DNA of 52,852 nucleotides from contig NZ_CANNGO010000020.1 of NCBI RefSeq assembly GCF_947504215.1, forward strand, positions 1 to 52,852. The letters are read 5' to 3'. This DNA is from an uncultured Ruegeria sp. Lineage in GTDB: Bacteria > Pseudomonadota > Alphaproteobacteria > Rhodobacterales > Rhodobacteraceae. Both the position numbers and the translations under genes were made by a program. The notes beneath the pieces are model-generated. The model was not told where the DNA came from. It did not search any database and was given only the letters and a program-made list of their open reading frames with translations. Positions 8,601 through 17,445 of this stretch are shown here, in pieces (the stretch's first letter is position 1; each line of letters starts with the position of its first letter).

Positions 8601-8737
8601 CAGACCCGCTCGCGCAATCGATCCGGTACCAGTGTACTTTGACAGACCAAGTTGAAAATAAAATAGAAAACTGGAAACACCGTTCCATTGTAGCGGGTTC
8701 GCTGGATCCTATTCGGCAAGAGAAAGACGTGCCTTAG
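5621..8737 (+). CDS. SAM domain / class III adenylate-guanylate cyclase / AAA ATPase / TPR signalling protein
   Basis: A 1038-residue multidomain regulator. Residues 1-60 form a SAM domain (LEKWLELQGLSQYAEAF). Residues about 75-230 are a class III nucleotide cyclase with both metal aspartates (MFSDLVGSTQLS and FQGDGVVAYFGYP). From about 265 follows an AAA/STAND-type ATPase with Walker A GEAGIGKS (about 297-304) and Walker B LVLLFEDLHWVD (about 423), then a helical region with TPR-like repeats to the end. This architecture is common in rhizobia and marine alphaproteobacteria; the ATPase/TPR part probably senses a partner and controls cAMP or cGMP synthesis. No membrane segment, so cytoplasmic. 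GGGAGG lies six bases before the ATG. The next gene, a secreted protein, starts 137 bases downstream. Confidence 0.9.
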   Translation: MPGELEKWLELQGLSQYAEAFIEQDVRVSDLPILTKNDLIEIGLPIGPRRRILDAISQMTQTAHPETMATKDPEVRHLTLMFSDLVGSTQLSEELDIEEYRNLLHDYQSLCSKAIAAHYGHLAQFQGDGVVAYFGYPKAEEDDVERAVLAGIEICRNMAELTSQGREPMQARIGVATGNVVVEARGGHRLALSDVPNLAARIQAVAEPGTVAVSSDTKDLLGRNFDCKPLGSYDFKGFSEPVDIWWVHRVNEAELRFRARQRGSIAPMVGRGSELLQLKKSWNDVRVNGTKVVSICGEAGIGKSRLVEAFNETVATKDRLRLNFQCLPNHSGSVFFPVTQAIAQAAKIARKDTEAQRLSKLQRLLSKWTDDQAAALPVVAHFLSIPLPTLPEQPSTPPEQMKEQFLEVLVAAMQRLADKKPLVLLFEDLHWVDPSSEELIGFLVEHLKSAPVLILCTYRSDYESPWTGHPNATSITLVRLGDSQSRKILGNLAGSFDISSELEARIIAKTGGVPLFLEEMVRMVEHRLTTKNLDHSQNAALSLPSSLKDLLTARIDNLVVPREFVSVCAAIGRSIIPEMLAAVSSLSEQVVRTRLDQLINAKVLVRHGEGDGTYYLFRHALIQDAAYELLLPSQAHDLHRTIADVIALQFPEIASKTPEQLARHYSLSGTPDLARDTWKAAAERAAQQSATEEVIYNLNEAISENAKIDDVIDRDSRELALRRRLNVALNTHAFGSKEVRRNRDRLNQLLDETDASLRDRFLALVVQYGSLLMLGDTTNALRLCKDMERIAELADDLTLKAIWAHSTGMSCFMLGDFDKALGFFDAALELRNDIVSDSILEYYAADIRSVDTAMRVWALAVQTGECLTLAETMAVVEEESHEFSKCYAFGVMAAAHQFAGNVDATRHLSEIGMRISEEREFQYWRAWCEILNGWAKARSGYPVAGIDQIKSGIDNYLATGSTQMTLYARTLLADAFCIAGDFESGFGTLATIRTDPLAQSIRYQCTLTDQVENKIENWKHRSIVAGSLDPIRQEKDVP

Positions 8738-8874
8738 CTTTACGCATTTTAGGTAATTGCAGTTTCCTGAAATGATTCGCGTGCCCTAATCCGTATGAGA
8801 ATCATATCGTTTGTGGTACACATATAGAGTTATCTGACAGCTAACTTTCTATAGTTCATTTAGGAGTGAGAAAG

Positions 8875-9792
8875 ATGTCCCTTAATCAAATTTCGAAATT
8901 TTTGGGCGTTTCCGCAGTCGTGTTTACCCCTTTTGCTACGGCGGTCTCAGCACAGGAAAGCGCGGGCGAATCGATGGTCTCGCGCAACGTATTTGCCACA
9001 ATTGAAGGATTGGACAAAGAGCAAAGCCTCAGCACGTTTACCATTGAAGTGGACGGGAAGCGTCGACAGTTGGATATTGCCGCCCTCGTGCAGGACGTGG
9101 TGGAGGACAAATTAGATTACCGTAGTGATGATTTTGCTCAGATCTTGGTGGACGCCAAAGACAATGAACTTATTGGAAGTGATTTGGGTGCATTGGTGGA
9201 TGCATACCAAGATGGTGGCATGCATGCCGTGGCGGCAGAGCAAGTCATTGCGTTTGTGCAGGGTGGTGCCGAGTGCGTCGCGAACGGAGGTGTTCTGGCT
9301 TCGAATCGACCGCGTCTGATCCGCAGCGAGATGGATCTTCATTTCAATGTCGGACCATTGCCGGATGGAAGTAATTTCGGAAGGGGCCAGTTCGATGTCA
9401 GCTCAATTAAGGTGTTGTTGTGCGTTGTGGCGAACGCACCGGAAAACAGCTACCCAATTATCGTTGACCGACGGTGGGTCTTCAACGTCGGTGATGAGGC
9501 ACTTGAGAGGCTAACTGAAGTGGAGTTTCCTCCAAATTCTGATAATATTTACCCGGTCAATCTCAAGGCCAAAGGTGTTGGGATTGAGCTGGTCTCTTAT
9601 TATGTATCGGGTGTTCGGCAACCGAGAACAGATATTCTTTACAAGAAGTCTCCCAACTCGTGCATCGACATATTTTTTAAGGTTGCGCCAGATTCAGACC
9701 AACCTGTAATGATTTCGAAGCCTGGTGATCTTGTGTTTTGCGCGGGTGGAGCTTGTGGTGGTAAGCCCCCGAAATTGGATGCGACACACTAG
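8875..9792 (+). CDS. Secreted protein of unknown function
   Basis: A 305-residue protein with a classical signal peptide (hydrophobic residues 9-24, cleavage near VSA-QE). I chose the ATG at 8875 because TAGGAG sits eight bases upstream; the GTG at 8866 overlaps that ribosome site. The mature part is mostly beta-strand-like and acidic. Late cysteines occur at CIDIFF and in CAGGACGGKPPK near the C-terminus, suggesting disulfides. No family recognised. Its stop codon TAG is made from the TA target of the following IS5 element plus the first G of that element, so the C-terminus may have been altered by the insertion. Confidence 0.7.
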   Translation: MSLNQISKFLGVSAVVFTPFATAVSAQESAGESMVSRNVFATIEGLDKEQSLSTFTIEVDGKRRQLDIAALVQDVVEDKLDYRSDDFAQILVDAKDNELIGSDLGALVDAYQDGGMHAVAAEQVIAFVQGGAECVANGGVLASNRPRLIRSEMDLHFNVGPLPDGSNFGRGQFDVSSIKVLLCVVANAPENSYPIIVDRRWVFNVGDEALERLTEVEFPPNSDNIYPVNLKAKGVGIELVSYYVSGVRQPRTDILYKKSPNSCIDIFFKVAPDSDQPVMISKPGDLVFCAGGACGGKPPKLDATH

Positions 9793-10640
9793 GTTCTGGA
9801 CCTATTAATTTGGTTGCCGTTATCCCGCCTGCGTGATTCATGCCCGTGAGTTTCAAGGGTATAACATGAGCAATCTATTCTGGCTGACGGATGTGCAGAT
9901 GGCGCGACTTCAGCCTTACTTTCCAAAGAGCCATGGTAAGCCGAGGGTTGATGATCGACGCGTGCTGAGTGGGATTATTTTCATCAACGCAATGGGTTAC
10001 GTGGGTCCGATGCGCCGCGTGAATATGGGCCGCCAAAGACGCTGTACAATCGCTGGAAACGATGGAGCGATATCGGTGTGTTCGCTCGGATCATGAACGG
10101 GCTGGCTGCAGAGGGAACCGCTCATAAAACCATCATGATTGACGCAACATACCTCAAAGCGCACCGCACGGCTTCCAGCCTGTGGTTGAAAAAGGGGGGC
10201 GTGGCAGGCTGATAGGGCGCACCAAGGGTGGCATGAATACGAAACTGCACGCCGTTACTGACAGTCTGGGACGCCCCATCCGCTTCTTCATTTCCGCTGG
10301 GCAGGTGAGCGATTACACGGGCGCCAGGGCTCTGGTGAACAGTCTGCCACCGGCTGACTGGCTGCTGGGAGATCGAGGTTATGACGCAGATTGGTTCCGC
10401 GAAGCCCTTAATTACAGGGGAATTAAGTCCTGTATCCCAGGTCGAAAGTCACGCGACAAGCCTGTCCGATACGACAAGCGCCGCTACAAACGACGCAACC
10501 GCATTGAGATCATGTTCGGACGCCTGAAGGATTGGCGGCGCGTCGCCATCCGATATGACAGATGCCCAAAGGTATTCCTCTCGGCCATCGCTCTCGCTGC
10601 AACGGTCCTATTCTGGCTGTAAATCAATGAGTCTGGAGCC
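9792..10640 (+). mobile_element. Degenerate IS5-family (IS427-like) insertion sequence
   Basis: Imperfect terminal inverted repeats: GGTTCTGGACCTATTAATTT at the left end (9792-9811), and at the right end (10621-10640) a sequence whose complement is GGCTCCAGACTCATTGATTT. Both ends are flanked by TA (9790-9791 and 10641-10642), consistent with a 2-bp target duplication. It is a diverged relative of the intact copy at 43177-44009. The transposase frame is broken (see 9867-10622). Confidence 0.8.
9867..10622 (+). pseudogene. IS5-family transposase, broken by two frameshifts
   Basis: The N-terminus (MSNLFWLTDVQMARLQPYFP) and C-terminus (from GGRGRLIGRTKGGMNTKLHA to the end) match the intact transposase at 43241-43999 closely, but they lie in different frames. 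The first break is near 9985, where the copy reads AACGCAATGGG instead of AATCGCAATGG. The middle third (IMIDATYLKAHRTA) is in another frame, and the second break is at a run of five A and six G near 10190-10199, where the intact copy has seven G. The catalytic D (DATYLKAHR), D (LLGDRGYDADW) and E (RNRIEIMFGRLKDWR) are all still encoded, but in pieces. Confidence 0.85.
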
Positions 10641-10772
10641 TAAACACAATGGTGCAACACTTCAGTGGGGAAGGATTACGATTGTCTATCCATGGCGATC
10701 AGGCAATTGTTTACTTCAAAACGCTGCAGTTACGCTTATGGTGATGCTTAGGCAACCAAGGGTAGATCGACA

Positions 10773-13574
10773 ATGTCTCAGTCAGTTCAACTCTGGACCC
10801 GCAGAAGGCTGTTGATCGCTGGTGGCGCGCTGGGTGCGATCGAATTTCTGAAACCCGGCCTTGTGTCGGCGTTCACAGCGGACAACATTTCGCCGGTGGC
10901 GCCGGGTTGGGCCAACCCCAAAAACACGGACATCAACTACCGCGTGGATGGGTATGCCAAGGTGACCGGTGCCAAGATCTATGCCAGCGATGTCCGCGGC
11001 ACCGATCTGGATGGCTGGCCCAACGACATGAGCTATGCCACGCTGGTTCTATCACCGCAGGCTGAAAAAACCTATCTGGGTCTGAGCTTGCCCGCTTTGG
11101 GCGATGAACTTCAGCCTGACCGGGTCATCACTGCGGATGATCTTGATGCGGCGGCTTTTGCGGCGACCGGCTTCTTTGACACTGATTTGTTCTGCAAACC
11201 GGGAACTGTTCCTCTGTATCTGGGTCAGCCGGTGGCGATGTTGTTCTACGATGATCTTGCCACGCTGCACCGCGCGCAGCAGGTGTTGATCGGCAATTCC
11301 GCGTTTTTCAAACTGGGCGACGCTCAGCCGCCCGCCGATGAAACGCCCTATGGCGCCTATCGGTTTACCCGCGTTGCGGGTGACAGCCCATTGGGGCCGG
11401 ATGTCTATTCACCTCTGCTGGATGGCTGGGTTGGGCCGCGCAGATTTCGCGAAACGGAAGCGCCGGTTTGGACCAAACCGGATGCAACGGGCACCGCGCC
11501 CGAGCAAGCAAGCTTTTTCGGCGATCAAATCCGCACCGAAATGAAGGCCGGGAAATCCGGCAAGGTCTATGCGCAAAGCTTTCAAACCCAGTCCATAGAT
11601 CATGTTTTCATGGAGCCCGAGGCCGGGCTGGCGACATATGACGCCGACACGAGAAAACTGTACCTGATGCTGGGCGTGCAGTCGCCGCAGGCCATTCTGA
11701 CCGCTGTTGGTAACTTGGTGAAGTCGGCCAAACCCCCAAAACAGGTGGGTGAGATCGATGGCCATTTCGCCTCATTGGGTGGCGGGTTTGGCGGCAAGGA
11801 TCATACGATCATGCCCTTGTACATCGCGCTTGCCGGGTTGTACGCTCCCGGGCGCACCGTGCGACTGGCTTTGAATCGATACCAGCAATTCCAGCTTGGG
11901 CTGAAGCGTCACGCCTTTCAGATCGAGAACCAATTGGCCGTCGATTCTGAGACCGGTCAGTTCAACGCCTATGCGTGCGATCTGACGTGCAATGGCGGCG
12001 GCCGGGCCAATTTCTCGACCGTTGTCGCCCACGTCGGGGCAACCAATGCGTCCTCTATCTACTACGTGCCAAAAAGCGACGTGACCGCCACGGCGAGCAA
12101 GTCAATCGCAGTGCCCGCCGGGTCAATGCGGGGGTTCGGGACGTTGCAGACGATGACCGCGATGGAATGTCTGGTGGATGAAATCGCCATTGATCTGGGC
12201 AAAGACCCGTTCGATCTGCGCCGTCAGAACGTTTTGCAAACCGGGTTTCTCAACCTGACAGGTAACGCGGCTAGCGGTGCATCACGCTCGGCCGAAGTAC
12301 TGGACCGGATGGAACAAAGTGCCCTGTGGCAGGACCGTGCGCAGGACAAGGCCGACTACGAAGCCGCCAATCCCGGCAAGACATATGGTATTGGTGTGGC
12401 CTGCGTGATGAAGGATTACGGCGGCGGCGGTGATGCAACGCGCGCGGCGGTAAGCCTTTCATCGGACGGTAAAATCACGCTGCACAGCGACGGTGTCGAA
12501 ATGGGCACCGGTCTTTCGACCGCCTCGGCGCGACGGGTGGGCGACCATTTGGGCCGCAACGCGGATGTGGTCGAGATGTTCGTTCAGGGAGCGTGGGATG
12601 CGCTGCGTCTGGAAACCTCGGGCAACGCCTGGGCCATCACGCAGGCGGATCAGGACAAAGGAGCGCAAAATCCGCGCTGGGTGCCGCTGATCGCCTCGCC
12701 CACCGGTGCCTCGGTTGGCGCCAGCGTCAACAGTCACGGTCCGGCGCAGGCGGCCTATGTCATCATGCGGTATGGTCTTTACCCCGCAGCCCTGTCGATC
12801 TGGGGTGAGGGTCCCCTGGGTGGCGAAGCCGGGGCAGAATTCGTCACCTTCGACAAGATGCGCTGGGTTGATGGCAAGCTGACGGGCGTCGGGATGGAGC
12901 CTCTGACGCTGGAACAACTGGCCGCGCGTGCCCATCGGGATGGGCTGGTCACCGGCGCCATGGTCCATGGCTATAACCGGTGGTCCTGGACCACCGCCAC
13001 ATTTCCGATTGGCGGAGAGTCTCTGACACTTGCCATCGACGCTTTGGCCATTCAGCAAGGCAGCGATGAATGGTCTTTGATTGACCGGACCGAGGTCAAT
13101 TTCCCCTCTGCACAGTTCGAAAGGGTCGGGGTGAACTATTATGCCACGTGCGGCGCTGTAGTTGGCCTTGGCGTCGACAAGGTCAGTGGCGAGGTTGACG
13201 TTCAGGCCGTGTATCAGGTGCTGGAATGCGGCCGCCCGATCGTGCCGGACCTGGTGTCCGGAATAGCCCAGGGTGGGATCGCCATGGGCATTGGTTATGC
13301 GTTGCACGAAGACCTTCCTTTGTACCAAGAAGGACCCGGTGACGGCACCTGGAACCTGAACCGATACCACGTGCCGAAATCCTTGAATGTGCCTGTTTGG
13401 AAGACAATCGTCGACGTGTTGGACCCGCTCAGCGAGACCGACCCGCCCAAAGGGATGGGAGAGGTCGTGATGATACCCGTTGTGCCGGCCATTCTGAACG
13501 GCATTCACGACGCCGTCGGCGCAAGAGTAAATTCTCTCCCTGCCACACCTGACAAAATCAGAAAGGCGCTCTGA
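10773..13574 (+). CDS. Xanthine-dehydrogenase-family molybdopterin-binding subunit, Tat-exported
   Basis: A 933-residue large subunit of a Mo hydroxylase. The N-terminus has a twin-arginine leader (TRRRLLIAGGALGAI), so it folds with cofactor in the cytoplasm and is exported. Molybdopterin-binding motifs include GGGFGGKDH (about residue 333), MRGFGTLQTMTAMECLVDE, and the C-terminal KGMGEVVMIPVVPAILNGI, whose Glu is the catalytic base of the family. It resembles subunits of isoquinoline 1-oxidoreductase, nicotinate hydroxylase and membrane-bound aldehyde dehydrogenases, where electrons pass through the 2Fe-2S subunit and a cytochrome c to the respiratory chain. The next two genes encode exactly those partners. 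Substrate not predictable. Confidence 0.9.
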   Translation: MSQSVQLWTRRRLLIAGGALGAIEFLKPGLVSAFTADNISPVAPGWANPKNTDINYRVDGYAKVTGAKIYASDVRGTDLDGWPNDMSYATLVLSPQAEKTYLGLSLPALGDELQPDRVITADDLDAAAFAATGFFDTDLFCKPGTVPLYLGQPVAMLFYDDLATLHRAQQVLIGNSAFFKLGDAQPPADETPYGAYRFTRVAGDSPLGPDVYSPLLDGWVGPRRFRETEAPVWTKPDATGTAPEQASFFGDQIRTEMKAGKSGKVYAQSFQTQSIDHVFMEPEAGLATYDADTRKLYLMLGVQSPQAILTAVGNLVKSAKPPKQVGEIDGHFASLGGGFGGKDHTIMPLYIALAGLYAPGRTVRLALNRYQQFQLGLKRHAFQIENQLAVDSETGQFNAYACDLTCNGGGRANFSTVVAHVGATNASSIYYVPKSDVTATASKSIAVPAGSMRGFGTLQTMTAMECLVDEIAIDLGKDPFDLRRQNVLQTGFLNLTGNAASGASRSAEVLDRMEQSALWQDRAQDKADYEAANPGKTYGIGVACVMKDYGGGGDATRAAVSLSSDGKITLHSDGVEMGTGLSTASARRVGDHLGRNADVVEMFVQGAWDALRLETSGNAWAITQADQDKGAQNPRWVPLIASPTGASVGASVNSHGPAQAAYVIMRYGLYPAALSIWGEGPLGGEAGAEFVTFDKMRWVDGKLTGVGMEPLTLEQLAARAHRDGLVTGAMVHGYNRWSWTTATFPIGGESLTLAIDALAIQQGSDEWSLIDRTEVNFPSAQFERVGVNYYATCGAVVGLGVDKVSGEVDVQAVYQVLECGRPIVPDLVSGIAQGGIAMGIGYALHEDLPLYQEGPGDGTWNLNRYHVPKSLNVPVWKTIVDVLDPLSETDPPKGMGEVVMIPVVPAILNGIHDAVGARVNSLPATPDKIRKAL

Positions 13575-13575
13575 T

Positions 13576-14094
13576 ATGGCCAAACTGAAAATGACAGTGA
13601 ACGGCAAGGCGGTGGGGCCGCACGATGTGCCCGATGACCTGCCGATGGTGGTCTATCTGAACGATATTCTGGGTCTGACCGGGACAAAGTTCAGTTGCGG
13701 TATCGGCGTTTGTCGCGCCTGTGTTGTCATGGTCGAAGAGCCGGACGGGTCGATCACCACACGGCGCACATGCATCGCAGGGGCTACGTCGTTTGCCGAC
13801 AGCAAGGTAACCACGGTCGAAGGGCATGCCACTCACGGCCAATTGTCGGCGGTACAGCGGGCTTACGTGGATAATTTCGCCTTTCAATGCGGCTATTGCA
13901 CCTCTGGTTTTGTCAACGCCGGAACCGCGCTTGTGGAACAGCTTCGGCAGAACCCCGTCGACAAAAACCAGGTCGAACAGGCGGTACAGACAGGGTTGGG
14001 CGATCATATCTGCCGGTGCAGCGGGTACGTGCGCTACTTTGAGGCGATGCGCGATCTGATCCTGTCCGACACCACTCTGACCAAAGAGGGTTAG
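13576..14094 (+). CDS. 2Fe-2S subunit of the Mo hydroxylase
   Basis: A 172-residue protein that carries both 2Fe-2S clusters of this enzyme class: an N-terminal plant-type ferredoxin cluster (CGIGVCRACVV with the fourth Cys in RRTCIAGA) and the second cluster in the helical half (CGYCTSGF and CRCSGYVRYFEAM). It has no signal peptide; these subunits travel through Tat with the large subunit. The start ATG lies two bases after the large-subunit stop, so the genes are translationally linked. It relays electrons from the Mo centre to the cytochrome subunit. Confidence 0.93.
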   Translation: MAKLKMTVNGKAVGPHDVPDDLPMVVYLNDILGLTGTKFSCGIGVCRACVVMVEEPDGSITTRRTCIAGATSFADSKVTTVEGHATHGQLSAVQRAYVDNFAFQCGYCTSGFVNAGTALVEQLRQNPVDKNQVEQAVQTGLGDHICRCSGYVRYFEAMRDLILSDTTLTKEG

Positions 14095-14099
14095 ACGCC

Positions 14100-15356
14100 A
14101 TGCGCCTTTTGAAATCTCTGATCATATTGGCCTTGGCTGGCGGGTTGGGATATCTGGCCTTTGCCTTTGTCTGGGGTGTTCCATCTGTCGAGCAACGCCC
14201 GATTGCCACCGATCAGGCCGCGATCGACAGGGGCGAATATCTTACGGCTTTGGGCGATTGCACGTCCTGTCATACAGCCGAAGACGGCGCGTCATTTGCC
14301 GGCGGACGGTTTCTTGAAACACCCTTTGGGGGTGGGCTCTATTCGGCCAATATTACGCCGTCGTCGCAGGGGATCGCGGGCATGACGTCGGCAGAGTTCT
14401 ATCAGGTTCTGGCGTTTGGGGCCGACACTGTCTGGCGGCCTGTATATCCGGCGATGCCCTACACCTCGTACAATGTGGTCACCCGCGAGGACAGCGATGC
14501 CATCTTTGCTTATCTCATGAGCCTTGATCCGGTTCACGCCGAGGTGCCCGCAAACACCTTGCCTTTCCCGTATAACATTCGTCTGTCGCTGTTTGGCTGG
14601 AACCTGCTTTTTGCAGACAGATCTGCATTCTCACCCGACCCCAAGCGCAGCGACAGCTGGAACCGTGGCGCCTATCTGGTCACCGGGCTTGGCCATTGCG
14701 GTGAATGCCATACGCCCCGAAATGCACTGGGTGCCATGGAACCGCTTGAAAGGCTGACCGGTGCGAAACTGACGGGTTTTGAAGCCCCTGATATCACCGC
14801 AAATGGACTGACCGAGCGCGGCTGGACCCATAAAAACCTCGTCACTTATTTCGCAACCGGAACGGGGCCTCAGGGAACAGCGTTTGGTGAGATGCATCTG
14901 GCGATCAAAAACTCTCTGAGCAAAGCAAACCCGGAAGATCAATCCGCCATGGCAAGCTATCTGCTGAATCTGGATGCTGCCCCATCTGACGTCCAGGAAA
15001 CCGTCGAGCAGGAAACACCGCCCGCATTCAAGGCGTATGACGCCAGCGCGGGCCGGTCCCTGTACCTCAGCAATTGTTCCTTGTGCCATGGGCGCGACGG
15101 TCGGGGCGTGCCTTCGGTCATGCCGGCTTTGGCCGGAAACAGCACAGTCGCGCAGACCGATGCCGTAAACCTTGTACTGGTCGTTGCCCGGGGTCTGGAC
15201 GCAAGCACGGATTATGGGCCAATGCCCTCATTTGCGGATCGCCTGAGTGACACCGAGATCAGCGATCTGGTTAATTACCTTCGCCAAAGTTTTTCCAACC
15301 TCGATTTGCCACTATTGCAAGCGGCGGATGTTCGGGGAACTCTGAAACAAAACTGA
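14100..15356 (+). CDS. Tri-haem cytochrome c subunit of the Mo hydroxylase
   Basis: A 418-residue protein with an N-terminal membrane anchor or signal (residues 5-25, LILALAGGLGYLAFAFVWGV) and three c-type haem motifs: CTSCH, CGECH and CSLCH. Three-haem cytochromes of this size are the membrane electron-transfer subunits of periplasmic alcohol and aldehyde dehydrogenases and of the isoquinoline-oxidoreductase group, and deliver electrons to quinone or to cytochrome c oxidase. It starts five bases after the stop of the 2Fe-2S gene and ends the operon. No Mo-cofactor insertion chaperone is encoded next to it, so that factor must lie elsewhere. Confidence 0.92.
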   Translation: MRLLKSLIILALAGGLGYLAFAFVWGVPSVEQRPIATDQAAIDRGEYLTALGDCTSCHTAEDGASFAGGRFLETPFGGGLYSANITPSSQGIAGMTSAEFYQVLAFGADTVWRPVYPAMPYTSYNVVTREDSDAIFAYLMSLDPVHAEVPANTLPFPYNIRLSLFGWNLLFADRSAFSPDPKRSDSWNRGAYLVTGLGHCGECHTPRNALGAMEPLERLTGAKLTGFEAPDITANGLTERGWTHKNLVTYFATGTGPQGTAFGEMHLAIKNSLSKANPEDQSAMASYLLNLDAAPSDVQETVEQETPPAFKAYDASAGRSLYLSNCSLCHGRDGRGVPSVMPALAGNSTVAQTDAVNLVLVVARGLDASTDYGPMPSFADRLSDTEISDLVNYLRQSFSNLDLPLLQAADVRGTLKQN

Positions 15357-15657
15357 TGCAAAAATAGTCCTCTACGACATCCGGCAAGCGGCAAAATCCT
15401 ATATCGAACTAGGAATGAGACGGCCCATTCCTGAACTTGTACCGACCTGCAAAGTGCTGCGGTTCGGCCCGTCATAAGTCTGGAAGGTCGCGCGAATTCG
15501 CTCTCGTAGGAGGTATCCAGATAGTCCCATCAAGAACACGGCGGTGATTGATCGAGTTGTTCGCCGCCTGTCATTCCTGACCGAACTCATAACAACCTTG
15601 GGAATTGGTGGGTTTTATCCAACAGCATTTTTGGCGATGCTCCATCCGCAATCGAGC
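15357..15657. other. Intergenic region, nothing convincing
   Basis: Separates the plus-strand oxidase operon from the convergent HAD-like gene. Frames on both strands are short and lack ribosome sites. I see no strong terminator hairpin. Confidence 0.4.
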
Positions 15658-16710
15658 TCATTCCAGTTTTGCGGGCTTTAACAGTGTTTTACCTAGAATG
15701 TGTCGAAGCGCTTTCCATCGCGACGTGGCCATCGTTTGGTATTTGTTCATCGGGCCGTTTTCACTGGGTGCTGAAAAACGTTCTTTGTGATCGGCCAGGT
15801 GCGTAAAGTGAAAGGCGGCCATGTCGTATGGGGTGTTTGCGACCGAAAATGCGTTATGGACGTCGATGACATTTTTTTCTGTGTCATCGACAAAGATAAT
15901 TTTTGATATGTTCTCTACCTCTGAATGGCGCAGGAAACACTTTAACATCTCGCCTTTGTTTTGGCCTGTGGTGTACAAAATCCCGTTTCCGTAGGCGACG
16001 GGCATGCTCGCATTGCAAAATGCCTTTGTTTCGGTTCCTGCCATGCTGTTCTCGCCGCTGGCCCGCCACGTGGGCGCATGTCCGTCTATCAGGTCCAGCA
16101 TATTGTCGGCAATTTCGCCTGAGGGCATATCCAGCCCACGCAACTGTGCTTGTGTGGCTGAAACGCCACCAGCATCTCTTGACGTCAGCACCATAAGACT
16201 TGCGCCAAGACTTGCAAAATTAATCAAAGCCGTCGGACTCGAACTGTCGGCAAGAACCATCTGGTTCAGGTCGAACAAAAGGTCTCCAATAGCAAAAACG
16301 GCGTCATCGCTGGCGGCGACTTGCCCCGGCAGAAGCTCGCTGTGACCCTCACTATTGAATTGATTCACAAGTTCAATCTGCCAGTTAATCCATGAGGGTC
16401 CACCCAAGTACTGGCATTCTGCCGGCGAGGTTGGGTTCGGGCAGGCCATCATGGTCAAAGTGTCATCATCATCCATGACAATCAGTGTATCTGAAAGGTC
16501 TTTGACGGCCCCTCTTTCAGTCACTTCGCTGTAGATGTCAGAGAAACTATAGGCATTCTTTAGGACGGACTCGGCATGCACGTCTGAAGCCGACTGGAGG
16601 CACAGGAGGAAGATGAGAAATCCAGTGGTCGGACGGATCACGATCAGAGCCTTTCTTTTGTTAGTGGTCTGCACAATCCTATGCAGAGAAAACGCGCAGT
16701 GATTGTTCAC
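15658..16710 (-). CDS. Secreted HAD-superfamily (DUF2608-like) protein
   Basis: A protein of up to 350 residues with HAD motifs: motif I VMDDDDTLTMM (a DxDxT signature), motif II LTSRD, and the acidic motif IFVDDTEKNV. Arrangement and export signal match the DUF2608 group, periplasmic or secreted HAD-like phosphatases of unknown substrate. The signal peptide is RPTTGFLIFLLCLQSASDVHA. The only ATG is at 16710, but a GTG at 16641 with AAAGG eight bases upstream would start exactly before the signal peptide (VIRPTTG), and I consider it the likelier start. It is convergent with the Mo hydroxylase operon. Confidence 0.75.
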   Translation of the reverse strand: MNNHCAFSLHRIVQTTNKRKALIVIRPTTGFLIFLLCLQSASDVHAESVLKNAYSFSDIYSEVTERGAVKDLSDTLIVMDDDDTLTMMACPNPTSPAECQYLGGPSWINWQIELVNQFNSEGHSELLPGQVAASDDAVFAIGDLLFDLNQMVLADSSSPTALINFASLGASLMVLTSRDAGGVSATQAQLRGLDMPSGEIADNMLDLIDGHAPTWRASGENSMAGTETKAFCNASMPVAYGNGILYTTGQNKGEMLKCFLRHSEVENISKIIFVDDTEKNVIDVHNAFSVANTPYDMAAFHFTHLADHKERFSAPSENGPMNKYQTMATSRWKALRHILGKTLLKPAKLE

Positions 16711-16915
16711 ACACCTCGAATAGAAAGCAACAGACGTAGTGAGATATGAAACCTATCTGCTTCGCGGGCTTGTTCGTACTTCTTCCAAGCTCCGACCGAT
16801 CTCTACAACTAGTCGACTTCTCAATTGGCAGAAATGTGCTATTTCCAGCGGGCAGGTATCAATGGGGATGTGGTCAACATGGTGCTAGGAAGTTGGTTTG
16901 CTCGGCCTAATTTCG

Positions 16916-17209
16916 ATGGGTCTGAGAATCGCCACTGCAAAATTCTCATTCACCTTGGGCAAGTCGTACATGGTGGAGTCGTTACGGAATGCCGACCGGA
17001 GCCATGCAATACCCTTCGGTGAGTTCTACCTCAAATCGTTTGGCGCAAACAGCGATTGGTCGGAACTCAAAGAAGCATTCCAGCACTGGAACATCGACAG
17101 TGGTTCAGTATTCTCGGAACAGCAATCTGCCGATTTTGACCCCAAGTTGATCGAAACGGCATCGACGCTGGCAAAGGTAATGGTCGATAGTTCCAAGAAG
17201 GTGAAGTGA
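16916..17209 (+). CDS. Doubtful small hypothetical protein
   Basis: A 97-residue frame with a protein-like C-terminal half (FGANSDWSELKEAFQHWNID and ASTLAKVMVDSSKKVK) but no ribosome-binding site before the ATG and no recognised family. It may be the tail of a decayed gene. It lies between two minus-strand genes. Confidence 0.3.
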   Translation: MGLRIATAKFSFTLGKSYMVESLRNADRSHAIPFGEFYLKSFGANSDWSELKEAFQHWNIDSGSVFSEQQSADFDPKLIETASTLAKVMVDSSKKVK

Positions 17210-17445
17210 CGGTGGTTGTTGTCTGGCGGGAAAGGGTTCCGAACTAATTCCACTGAACGGCCATCACTCAACCAGAGATCGCTTCACATAAAACCGCTTC
17301 AGCGACGTTGATGGCTAGTAGCGACGAAGTGAAACACCAAGTAGTTGTGTTTCTCCGAGGCCAAAACGAGGTGCACGCTGGGAACTCTTCAGTCGGATCG
17401 CAAAAGTCCGTACCTGAATGTCCAAAACCTTCCATTTGCTCCGCC

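Noticed and set aside
12459..13607. A 382-codon open frame antisense to the Mo hydroxylase gene
   Set aside because: It is a shadow of a GC-rich coding sequence: the opposite strand has clear family motifs, and the antisense product is low in structure, rich in His and Arg, and has no ribosome site.
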